DNA of 36,524 nucleotides from a virus. A model generated the notes under the pieces. It saw nothing but the letters and a program-made list of their open reading frames with translations. It had not been told where the DNA came from and did no database searches. Position 1 is the stretch's first letter, and each line of letters starts with the position of its first letter. Where the stretch lies: the IMG/VR virus record IMGVR_UViG_3300025418_001413, positions 1 to 36,524 of that record. One strand, 5' to 3'. The position numbers and the translations under genes were made by a program. Positions 6,914-16,300 of this stretch are shown here, in pieces.

Positions 6914-9531
6914 TGGCAATATTCAAATATACACTAGCGTCCGGCGATAACTTTGTTCTCAGAGCTCCTACTGGAACCACACAAGGTCAGGCTGATGCTG
7001 TATTTTATTCGCAAGTGGCAGCAGGCAGTCTAGTAGGTTACCTGCCTGGACAAACATTGACCAGTGGTCTATCGCAAATAACAAAATTTCAACTGAGTCG
7101 ATTGGATCGTGGTACTGCTGGAGTAGACGACATCGCACTGTTGTCAGTGATATCTGGACTGCCAGTTATCTCTGCCACACTACCATCATCTGTAAATACT
7201 GCACTGTCAAATCCTGTGAATGTGGGAAATGTGGTTGGTATTGTGTCAGACGGATCTGGTTACAACAACGGCAGTAATCTCAATGCTCCTGCTATCGGGC
7301 CACTAAGTTCTTCACAAGTACAAGCAGTTCAAGCACAAATTATAAATTTTGTCAATCAACCAGCCAATGCAGTTGTTGTACCAAACACATTTACTGCAAT
7401 TACTAATACCAATACATACCCTGGTGGACTAGGACAGTACGGTCTTGATGCTCCCCAATTAGAACAAGCAGGATATCTCAAACCTGGAATCAGTAATTTT
7501 ATAACTCCTGGCAACGAAAGTATAACAGGTCCTACCACTTTTCCTATTGGATATACTGCAAACTATTCAGTTACCGGTGTGCCTAAAACCACATTCGTCT
7601 GGCAAGCAGTAGGCGGCTGGTACAAGGCTCCTACTGCTCCCACATGGTGTTCTTTTATGGATAGCTATGCAGTATGGGTTGGTGGCGCACAAGATGTTAC
7701 TATAAATGTCTACAGATTCAATTTAACATTTCCTACAACAGGAACATATACTATTAAACTTAGTACAGACAACATTGGTGCAATTATCATTGATGGAGTA
7801 GGAACATTTTCCTATGATTCTTTCTTAGATTACAAAACTTTTACTACGTCTGTTACTGCGGGAACATACACAGTGACATTAAGCATTGACAATCTTGGCG
7901 GCCCTGCTGGTATTGCGGCACAGATACTCAAACCTGATTCTACCGAACTATGGAATTCCTTGAGTATAATAAGTGATAGTGTAAACCCCAATGGTTATAC
8001 CTATGGCGGCCCGTTTACGTTTGATGACAAAGGAACCATTCCTGTGATACCAGATGAGCAAGCCATTCCAGGTACCTATCAATATTATGGAATTTTTTCA
8101 ACTGGGCATACTTTTATTTGGACCAATTACATAACCTGGGACGGATCAGTTGGTGCTACTTATGTAGAAAGAACTCCTGGAAATTTTGTACAGGTGTTGA
8201 GCGCACCAGGAGTTTGGACTGGCAAAGATGGGATTAATTCACTGAATGATATGACATCAAGTCCTTTGATACAAAATATTGCTCAAACAACATTGATGCA
8301 AAATGCCTACAATCAGCTCACTGCCACTGGAGTTATAACACCTCCAGTAACACAACCGTCAATTAGTCAAGGGCAAATTTACACACAGTCTGGCTTACAA
8401 CAAGTGTCAGCAATAAGTTTGGCAGTTAATTCTGCACTGAGTGTACCTGGTGTGGTACAATCGGCTTTATCAAACTTTCCAGCAGTGGCACTCACATCTA
8501 CTGCTTTAGCAATAACAAATTCGTTAGTGAATGGTGCAGTCAATAACATAGATAGCGGAGCAGACTTTACTGTAGCAGATAACACTACCAGACAAGTAAA
8601 CAGTGCAATCACAGGAACCACTGCGGGATTAATATCCACTGCTAGTAAATTTGGCACAATAGCAGTAGATAATTACGTCACTTCAACATTAGGAAACAAT
8701 GTGGCATCGCAGGTAGTCAATGGTTATATTAATAAAACCATAAATCAAGTTACTAATTCTGTGACCAATAGTATTAACTCTGCTGTGACCAATATAATAA
8801 ATGGCAATACTACAGTTGGAGATCAAATTGCTAATCTTGGAAAAAGTTCTGACTTTGCAAGTTTGGTGTCGGATCCAGGTTCAGCTATTGATAATTTGAC
8901 CACTAACATCAGCGATAGTATCAGTGCTACTGCTGACAAAGTAACAAGTTTTGTTGAAAATGCAGGATCTAATCTCAGTGATGCAATCACAAACTTTGAT
9001 CCTAGTAGTCTATTATCTAATCCTGCAGTACTTGGTGTAGCAGAAAAAGCACTGGGTATCAGCGGTAACGATGCAAAAAATCTCAACACAGCCATACAAG
9101 TCGGAACTGCTATTTTCAGTGGTAGCACTTCTTTGGCTCCTACTGTGTTAAACAGTTTAGGAGGAATACTTGGCGGCGGATCATTGAGTTCGTTGAGTTC
9201 ACTAAGCAGTATACCAGGATTGGGTAGTGTGGTTGGAGCATTTATGGGAGGCGGTGGCCTAGCTGGGCAAACCAAACAAGCCGCAGGATTCAGTAATACT
9301 GTGAATCGTTCTACCGTGGATACCGCGGTAGTAAAAATTCTTGGCAACAACAAGATTCCTACGCCAATTTACTCATTGCCAACTGCTAAATCACAGTCAG
9401 CTGCTACAAATATTACTCAAGCACAGAACGTGCTGGCGGGCCTACAAGGTCAAGCTACATCTGCAATCAACTCTGCAATAAACACTGCGTCTACAGATAT
9501 TGGTAGTGCAGTGAGTAATTTCTTCGGGTAA
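6913..9531 (+). CDS. Virion structural protein with inserted PA14/lectin-like domain
   Basis: An 872-residue protein, start ATG overlapping the upstream stop (TAATG). The N-terminus (APTGTTQGQADAVFYSQVA) and the motif YGLDAPQLEQAGYLKPG near residue 175 resemble tail or baseplate proteins I recall from other phages. There a VWTGKDGINSL motif normally follows closely; here it appears only near residue 433. The 240 residues between hold a beta-rich domain (about 227-350) with GGWYKAP, alternating strands, LSTDNIGAIIIDG and LSIDNLGGPAGIAA. This resembles PA14-type or lectin-type carbohydrate-binding folds. Residues about 500-872 are Ala/Ser/Asn/Val/Thr-rich with repeated VTNSINSA-type helices and a Gly-rich patch near 755-780. 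A virion location is supported by neighbours; the inserted domain may bind glycans. No catalytic motif is seen. Confidence 0.6.
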   Translation: MAIFKYTLASGDNFVLRAPTGTTQGQADAVFYSQVAAGSLVGYLPGQTLTSGLSQITKFQLSRLDRGTAGVDDIALLSVISGLPVISATLPSSVNTALSNPVNVGNVVGIVSDGSGYNNGSNLNAPAIGPLSSSQVQAVQAQIINFVNQPANAVVVPNTFTAITNTNTYPGGLGQYGLDAPQLEQAGYLKPGISNFITPGNESITGPTTFPIGYTANYSVTGVPKTTFVWQAVGGWYKAPTAPTWCSFMDSYAVWVGGAQDVTINVYRFNLTFPTTGTYTIKLSTDNIGAIIIDGVGTFSYDSFLDYKTFTTSVTAGTYTVTLSIDNLGGPAGIAAQILKPDSTELWNSLSIISDSVNPNGYTYGGPFTFDDKGTIPVIPDEQAIPGTYQYYGIFSTGHTFIWTNYITWDGSVGATYVERTPGNFVQVLSAPGVWTGKDGINSLNDMTSSPLIQNIAQTTLMQNAYNQLTATGVITPPVTQPSISQGQIYTQSGLQQVSAISLAVNSALSVPGVVQSALSNFPAVALTSTALAITNSLVNGAVNNIDSGADFTVADNTTRQVNSAITGTTAGLISTASKFGTIAVDNYVTSTLGNNVASQVVNGYINKTINQVTNSVTNSINSAVTNIINGNTTVGDQIANLGKSSDFASLVSDPGSAIDNLTTNISDSISATADKVTSFVENAGSNLSDAITNFDPSSLLSNPAVLGVAEKALGISGNDAKNLNTAIQVGTAIFSGSTSLAPTVLNSLGGILGGGSLSSLSSLSSIPGLGSVVGAFMGGGGLAGQTKQAAGFSNTVNRSTVDTAVVKILGNNKIPTPIYSLPTAKSQSAATNITQAQNVLAGLQGQATSAINSAINTASTDIGSAVSNFFG

Positions 9532-9541
9532 ATACATCATG
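9527..9541 (+). promoter_or_regulatory. GGTAAATA-N-ATCATG start-proximal box, copy 1
   Basis: The 15-base string GGTAAATACATCATG ends on the gp25 start codon. Its TAAATA overlaps the stop of the preceding gene (TAA at 9529-9531). An almost identical string (one mismatch) ends on the start codon at 27638. No strong Shine-Dalgarno is present here. It could be a late promoter with a very short leader or a translation signal; the spacing from TAAATA to the ATG is short for a conventional promoter. Confidence 0.35.
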
Positions 9542-9913
9542 GCCACATTCATTGGATTCAACACTATCAATCAGTATAAAAAATTTACTGTGGTTGATTT
9601 TGACCTGATCAAAATAGACCTTCTGAATGCTTTTAACATCAGGCAAGGTCAGCTGGTGGGGCGTCCCAGTTTTGGTACCACACTCTGGAATAACTTGTTT
9701 GAAAATCAAACACAAGAAACATTGGCCAGTATCTATAACGAAATTCAACGAGTTGTTGCTGGAGATCCCAGAGTGTATGTTGACTCGCTACAGGTATTTC
9801 CGCAACAAAATGGTTTGTTGATACAACTCGCACTAAAAACAGTAGCTGGACAAGATGCTCAATTGCTGGCAATATTTTTTGATCAAGGTCAGGGTGTTGC
9901 CAGTTACGTTTAA
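9539..9913 (+). CDS. 25: Baseplate wedge subunit gp25-like
   Basis: A 124-residue protein, close to the 132 residues of T4 gp25. It shows the GPW/gp25 family layout: an N-terminal strand with DLIKIDLLNAFNIRQGQ, the motif VGRPSFGTTLWNNLFENQTQ, a helix (LASIYNEIQRVVAGDPRV) and a final strand pair ending LALKTVAGQDAQLLAIFF. In T4, gp25 is the wedge protein that contacts the sheath and starts its assembly together with gp6 and gp53. Gene order gp25-gp6 is as in T4-like phages. The start ATG 9539 lies 7 nt after the upstream stop, inside a motif shared with another start in this window. The ribosome-binding site is weak. Confidence 0.93.
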   Translation: MATFIGFNTINQYKKFTVVDFDLIKIDLLNAFNIRQGQLVGRPSFGTTLWNNLFENQTQETLASIYNEIQRVVAGDPRVYVDSLQVFPQQNGLLIQLALKTVAGQDAQLLAIFFDQGQGVASYV

Positions 9914-9933
9914 CTGCGCAGTTTATTTTTCCC

Positions 9934-9940
9934 ATAAATA
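9934..9940 (+). promoter_or_regulatory. Late-promoter-like ATAAATA box before gp6
   Basis: ATAAATA lies in the 45-bp gap between gp25 and gp6, 18 nt before the gp6 ATG. AGGAAG (9949-9954) lies between box and start as a good Shine-Dalgarno. The spacing would place a transcript start just before the ribosome-binding site, so this is one of the better late-promoter candidates here. Confidence 0.45.
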
Positions 9941-9958
9941 ATAAAAACAGGAAGAAGC

Positions 9959-12900
9959 ATGGCCACAACTACGAGACAGACAGCAATATTTGGAGTTGAA
10001 GATTGGAAACGAATCTATCAGACCTACCGAGAAGCTGACTTTCAAAGTTATGATTTTGAAACCTTACGCAAGAGTTTTGTGGACTATCTGCGTTTGTATT
10101 ATCCAGAAACATTTAATGACTACATTGAATCATCAGAATTTATTGCCTTGTTAGACGTCATGGCTTTTATGGGCCAAAGTCTTGCATTTAGATCTGACCT
10201 GAACACACGTGAAAACTATTTAGACACTGCAGAACGCCGAGACAGTGTGATCAAATTGGCCAATTTGGTCAGCTATTCGCCGTTGCGTAACACCGAAGCG
10301 TCAGGATACCTCAAAGTATTCAGCGTCAAAACTACAGAAAATGTGCAAGATTACAACGGGGTTAACCTGGCCAATATCACAGTAAACTGGGCTGATCCCA
10401 GTAATCTCAACTGGCAAGAACAATTTACCAGTATTGTGAATGCAGCATTAGTCAACACCCAGCGTTTCGGCAAGCCAGGAAATGATCAGGTTATACTGGG
10501 AGTTGACACTCAGGAGTACACTATAAATTTGGTGCCAGGCTATATTCCTGTGATACCTTATACCGCAACCATTGATGGCATCAACATGCCATTTGAAGCA
10601 GTTAATGCTACCAGCAGTGGTCAAAACTACATTTACGAACCGCCTCCTTTGCCCAATGGACAATTCAATGTGTTGTTTAGAAATGATCAATTGGGATTCT
10701 CAAGTGCTAACACAGGATTTTTCTTCTATTTTAAACAAGGTGTGTTGCAAAATCAAGACTTTAATCTGCCAGAACGCATTGCTAATCGTCAGGTTAATAT
10801 CAATATCGAAGGTATCAACAACACTGATGTATGGTTGTATCAGTTAGACAACGTAGGAAACATAACCAGTTACTGGCAAATTGTACAGAGTGTTTATGCA
10901 GCGGCCATTGAACAATTGGCACCGGGTACAAGAGACATCTACAGTATAACCAGTGCTACCAACGATCAAATTATATTAAACTTTGGTGATGGCATATTCA
11001 GCACCATACCAGTGGGCACATTCCGTACATATGTACGTGCCAGCAATGGATTGACTTATATCATCAACCCAGAGGAAATGCAAAGTGTCAGCATTCCAAT
11101 CAGTTATGTTAGCCGTACCAATCAGATTGAAACCATAACATTTACTTGTGGTATCACCACTCCTGTGACCAATGCACAGGCTCGTGAAACTCTACAACAA
11201 ATCAAACAACGGGCACCTGCACAGTACTACACACAAAATCGCATGGTCAACGGTGAAGACTACACAAATTTTCCGTTTACACAATACAACAGTATTTTAA
11301 AAAGCAAGGCACTAAATCGTGCAAGCATTGGTACCAGTCGGTATCTTGATCTTGTTGACGGTACTGGAAAATATTCCAGCACAAATATATTTGCGGCTGA
11401 TGGCGCACTATATGAAGCAAACACATTACCAGCATTTCAATTTTCGTGGTTGACTATTCCAGATATTTCCGACGTGGTTTATAATCAAATCAGTCCGTTG
11501 TTGCTAAAAGCTGGACTACAACAATTTTATTATGCCAACTTTACTCGTCCTGACTTGTCAGTATTAAATTATACCTGGCATCAAAGCACAGTAATTACAA
11601 ATGAAACCACTGGATATTTTCAAAATTCTGCAGGAGTTCCAGTACCCATTGGGACTTATGCCAGTAACAATGCCAAGTACATAACTGAAAGTAGTTTGGT
11701 TAAATTTGTTCCGCCCAGTGGTTATTACTTCAACGCTGAAAATCAGCTGGTGGTAGGTTCGCCAGGCCAAGCAGGAGATAAATTATCTATCTGGGCCAGT
11801 CCCACTGCTGTGTATCTTGCTGGCACTGCCAATGGCTACGGCAATTTACCATCGGGTGTGGGTCCAGTTGTGTTGAATAATTTTGTACCCACTGGTGCTA
11901 TACCTACTCAAGTTATTCCTGTTTTTGTAACAGATATCCCTGTAAGCGTTCGTCAAAGTATTGTGAATCAGATCTATCTAAATCAAAACTTTGGCATTGG
12001 TTACAACAACATAACTGCCACATGGTATATCATAACTGCCAACAATCTGGCTGCTAATGCTACATTCAGTTTGGCCAATCAACAGAGCACTGCCGGTACC
12101 AATAGTGACGCTTCTTGGCTGATACAATGCACTACTACTGCACCTGGTCTAGCCAACTACACAGTAGTTTCAAGAAGCCTGGATTATTATTTTGCCAGTG
12201 TTATAGACACAAGATTTTTCTTTTATACCAATCAACCAATCTATGATTCACGCACAGGCACTGTGGTAAGAGACTATGTGAATGTATTAAAGGTCAATAG
12301 TCAACCTGACAGCAATTATCCATTGGCAGGAGACAATATTTTGACCATCATTGATCAACCTGTGTTAAGTGATGGCCTAGTTGATGACTTTCAAGTACTG
12401 GTTAGTTTTGCTACCACACCCGGCGATCTGATACCAATTAACCCAGATTTCTTCAATGATATAGTTGCTCCTGCGGTTAACCCTAACCACAAATTGGTAT
12501 TCTTACAACAAACAGTTGATTTTGACAATCTACAAAGATATTTGTTGGTCGCGCCGGGCACAGTCAACAGTGATTATGCCACAGTTGGAGCGATTGAACT
12601 AGCTATGTCACAGTACAATCTTGGTCAAGTGTTTTATGCCTATCAAGATCAGGTATTTTACACGCTAACTGTTAACACTGCTGGTAACACTGTGTTAGTA
12701 GTAAATTCAACTTATATTGCCTATACTGGGCGTCAGAGTTTGTATTTCCAATACAGACACAATTCACCATTGACCAGCAGGATAGATCCTGGATCAACTA
12801 ATATCATTGACATATATATTGCTACCAATGCCTACTATACTGCCTATACCAATTGGTTGTATGATTCAACAGGTACAGTACCATTGCCGTCGGCCCCCAC

Positions 12901-13372
12901 AATTGATGATTTGACCACTGCTTATGTAGGATTGCAAAATTATAAAATGATATCTGACAACATGATATTAAATTCAGTGCAGTTCCAGCCCTTGTTTGGC
13001 AGCAAAGCAGACCCTGCATTGAGAGCCACTATCAAGGTCATACAGTCAATTCAAAGCACTGCCAGTATTAATGAAATTAAAAATTTGGTTGTAGCCAACA
13101 TGAATGCATATTTTGATATAGCAGTATGGGACTTTGGGCAAACATTCTATTTTTCAGAATTGGCTGCATACATACATCAGCAAATAGGCGATGTAGTCAG
13201 TTCAGTGGTATTAGTTCCACTGAACCCACAAAAGAGTTTTGGCGATCTATACGAAATAAGATGCGCACCAAATCAAATTTTTGTCAATGGAGCCACAGTC
13301 AATGACATACAGGTCATAACTGCATTGACCAGCACAAATCTACAGACTGCCCCTGGTAGCGGAGTAATTTAA
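9959..13372 (+). CDS. 6: Baseplate wedge subunit gp6-like (baseplate J-type), enlarged
   Basis: A 1137-residue protein. The N-terminus contains the gp6-type helical region (DFETLRKSFVDYLRLYYPE, FIALLDVMAFMGQSLAFRSD, NYLDTAERRDSVIKLANLVS). The baseplate-J core follows: a FGDGIFSTIPVGTFR motif near residue 342 and RAPAQYYTQNRMVNGEDYTN near 418. The C-terminal part (NAYFDIAVWDFGQTFYFSEL) matches the gp6 wedge end. In T4, gp6 dimers form the inner iris that holds the wedges together. T4 gp6 has 660 residues; the extra length here is mostly beta-rich Asn/Thr/Tyr-rich segments between about residues 510 and 1000. It starts after a Shine-Dalgarno AGGAAG and ends in a TAATG overlap with the giant gene, so gp6 and that gene are probably coupled. 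Confidence 0.9.
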   Translation: MATTTRQTAIFGVEDWKRIYQTYREADFQSYDFETLRKSFVDYLRLYYPETFNDYIESSEFIALLDVMAFMGQSLAFRSDLNTRENYLDTAERRDSVIKLANLVSYSPLRNTEASGYLKVFSVKTTENVQDYNGVNLANITVNWADPSNLNWQEQFTSIVNAALVNTQRFGKPGNDQVILGVDTQEYTINLVPGYIPVIPYTATIDGINMPFEAVNATSSGQNYIYEPPPLPNGQFNVLFRNDQLGFSSANTGFFFYFKQGVLQNQDFNLPERIANRQVNINIEGINNTDVWLYQLDNVGNITSYWQIVQSVYAAAIEQLAPGTRDIYSITSATNDQIILNFGDGIFSTIPVGTFRTYVRASNGLTYIINPEEMQSVSIPISYVSRTNQIETITFTCGITTPVTNAQARETLQQIKQRAPAQYYTQNRMVNGEDYTNFPFTQYNSILKSKALNRASIGTSRYLDLVDGTGKYSSTNIFAADGALYEANTLPAFQFSWLTIPDISDVVYNQISPLLLKAGLQQFYYANFTRPDLSVLNYTWHQSTVITNETTGYFQNSAGVPVPIGTYASNNAKYITESSLVKFVPPSGYYFNAENQLVVGSPGQAGDKLSIWASPTAVYLAGTANGYGNLPSGVGPVVLNNFVPTGAIPTQVIPVFVTDIPVSVRQSIVNQIYLNQNFGIGYNNITATWYIITANNLAANATFSLANQQSTAGTNSDASWLIQCTTTAPGLANYTVVSRSLDYYFASVIDTRFFFYTNQPIYDSRTGTVVRDYVNVLKVNSQPDSNYPLAGDNILTIIDQPVLSDGLVDDFQVLVSFATTPGDLIPINPDFFNDIVAPAVNPNHKLVFLQQTVDFDNLQRYLLVAPGTVNSDYATVGAIELAMSQYNLGQVFYAYQDQVFYTLTVNTAGNTVLVVNSTYIAYTGRQSLYFQYRHNSPLTSRIDPGSTNIIDIYIATNAYYTAYTNWLYDSTGTVPLPSAPTIDDLTTAYVGLQNYKMISDNMILNSVQFQPLFGSKADPALRATIKVIQSIQSTASINEIKNLVVANMNAYFDIAVWDFGQTFYFSELAAYIHQQIGDVVSSVVLVPLNPQKSFGDLYEIRCAPNQIFVNGATVNDIQVITALTSTNLQTAPGSGVI

Positions 13373-16300
13373 TGGCCACAGTTCGTTCAGTTGATTTTCT
13401 ACCAGAAATATTTCAAACACCAGTAAACAAACAGTTTTTGGCAGCTACCTTGGATCAATTGGTTCAAGAACCTCGATTCAAAAAATCACAAGGATTTATT
13501 GGACAAAAAGTTGGGCCTGGCGTCAATGCCAATGATCAATATGTAATTGAACCCACAAAAAGTCGCAATGACTATCAGCTTGAACCAGGTGTGGTTCAAA
13601 TTGACCCTACTGACTCAAAAACAGTTGTTGATGTTATAACCTATCCAGGATTAACAGATGCAATTACACTGCAAGGCGGTGTCACGGACAATGCAGATTA
13701 TTTGTATACCAGTGACTACTATACCTGGGATCCGTTTGTTGATTTTGACAAATTTGTAAACTATGCACAGTACTATTGGTTACCCAATGGTCCAATGCCT
13801 GTGGATGTGTCTGCCACTGGTGTACCAACCACTGATAACTTCACAGTAACACGTGCCAATGGTGTTTATACTTTCAGCACCTATGCTGGCAATAATCCCA
13901 CTTTAACTTTGGTCAAAGGCGGCAGTTACACATTTAATGTTGCACAAAATACCACAGAAACCATAACATATCGTGTGACCAACAACGGCACAAGTGCATA
14001 TGTAATTAATCAAGAATCAAACCCCACATTGACACTGGTTCGTGGCAACACCTACTATTTTAATCTTTCACTCACAGGCGCGTTTCCTTTCTACATTAAA
14101 ACTATTGCTAGCCTGGGAATTGTAAACATATATTCTGATGGAGTTATAAACAACGGTGCCAGCGACGGTCAGATCATATTCACGGTACCACAAGATGCAC
14201 CAGACACTTTGTACTATTGCAATCCTATAGAATTTAATCTGCAAGGACAGTTTAGTATCATTGGCGCAACACCGGGTACTGGCAATGATTTTTGGATTCA
14301 ATCCGATCCTGGTGTGAACGGGCAGATACCTGCTACTCCTAATATCAGCAGCAGAACTGTGCTGGGTGTGACCAACAACGGTATTGATCTTGGCACTGTG
14401 ACATTTGATGTGCCGCTCAGTGACGCACAGAGTTTTTATTACAACTTGACTCCACTTCCATTGAACAACGGTACAGTTGATCTTATTTCAACTACTCTGA
14501 AATTTGATCAAGTGAATAACCAATTTCTTGACAATTTTGTTCAGGCCAATCCTGATGGCATTGATGGCATAACAAATTTAAATGGTCGCACGGTTGTTTT
14601 TACTTCTACACAGGGATGGGATATTACGACTCCTTTTGATCCGTTACTGACTGGGCAAAATGAACAACCTGGTAGTTTTGACAGTTTACCATTTGATCAA
14701 ACTACTTTTATTACAGATACAGCACAACAATACAGCGTGTGGAGGATACAGTATCAAACTGATTCAGGTGGGCGTGTGTACTTGGCATTGACCAGCGTTG
14801 CACCTGTACCAGATTTAGACAAATTTACTATTTTGTTTGGCAATCAATGGGCAAGCACACAGTGGTACAAAGATGCCAACGGCTATTTTGAACAAATACC
14901 ACTGCTGACTGCGGCACGCAGTGTGTTATGGTACCAGGACGGAACAGATCCAAATATTTTTGGTCGCATTGATTTGATTGATCAAACATCTGCTAGCATA
15001 TTAGATATTAACAAGATTATTGGACAAAAAACATATACCAGTCCCAATGGTGTGACATTTACCAATGGTATGCAGGTGGTATTTCGTGGCACAACAAATC
15101 CATCCAGTTACGAAAACAACTACTACTATGTCGAAGGTGTCGGCACTGCAATTCAGTTGCTGCCAGTTACAAATTTCAGCACACCAGAGCCTCTGGTTCC
15201 TGACTATCTTACAATAAATCGAGCCAGTGGCGATTTGAATCCGTGGTCTCGTAGCAACAGTTGGTTCCAGGTCGATGTTATTACCCAATCAGCTGCTTAC
15301 AATAATACTGTGCCAGTGCTGGACAATAATTATCGCGCTCGCAGACCTATTTTGGAATTCCGTGCAGGAACAAGACTGTTTAATTTTGGTACTGAAGGTA
15401 AGCCGCCGGTGGATATCATCGACTTTTCACAAACAGATGCATTGAGAACTGTGAACGGTACTATTGGGTTTGGCACAGATGGTTATCAGCTGGTCAATGG
15501 TAGTAGAGTTATTTTTGCAGGCGATCTTGATCCAGTGGTTAGACGCACAGTTTATCAAGTCAGCTTCATAGTGCCAGACACTGTACCTCCGCTGATTCCA
15601 GAACCACTGATCAATTTGATTCCTACAACTGACAGCCCTGCACTGGTTGATCAAAGCGTGTTGTGCTTGAATGGTAACACTTTGAAAGGTCAAAGTTTTA
15701 GATACAACGGTGTCAATTGGATTGAAGAACAACAAAAAATCAGTGTAAATCAGCCGCCGCAATTTGATATCTATGATGCCAACGGCGTCAGTTTTGGTGA
15801 TTCGGCAACTTATCCCAGCACCAATTTCAATGGCAGCTCATTGTTCAGCTATGCAGTAGGATCTGGCCCTGCTGATTTGGTTCTTGGATTTCCGTTGACC
15901 TACTTGAGTCTGACCAACATTGGCGATATTGTTTTTGATAATAATTTGTACGCCGATTCGTTCAACTATACTATAAACAATGCTGGTCAAACAGTACCAT
16001 TGAGTTCTGGATTTGTAAGACAATACAATAGTCGACTAACCTATCAACGAGAAATTGGATGGCAAACTGCAATAACTCAGAGTTTGGTTCGCCAGCAATT
16101 TCAATTTACCTACACTGGCTCACCTGTGCAGTTGGACATTGCAGTTAGCACAAACACTGTGGTACCAGCAGTGCAAGTTTTTATCAATGCCACATTCCAG
16201 GAGTCATTCAACTATAGAGTCAGTGTGGGAACCAATACCACCACAATCACCTGGTTAACAGTGTACAATCCAGGAGATTTGATTGAAATACAAGTACTCA

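Noticed and set aside
8823-9353. A 176-codon minus-strand frame inside the 872-residue structural gene.
   Set aside because: It lies opposite an Ala/Ser/Asn-rich repetitive region whose complement is Leu/Pro/Ala-rich by composition. There is no independent support.
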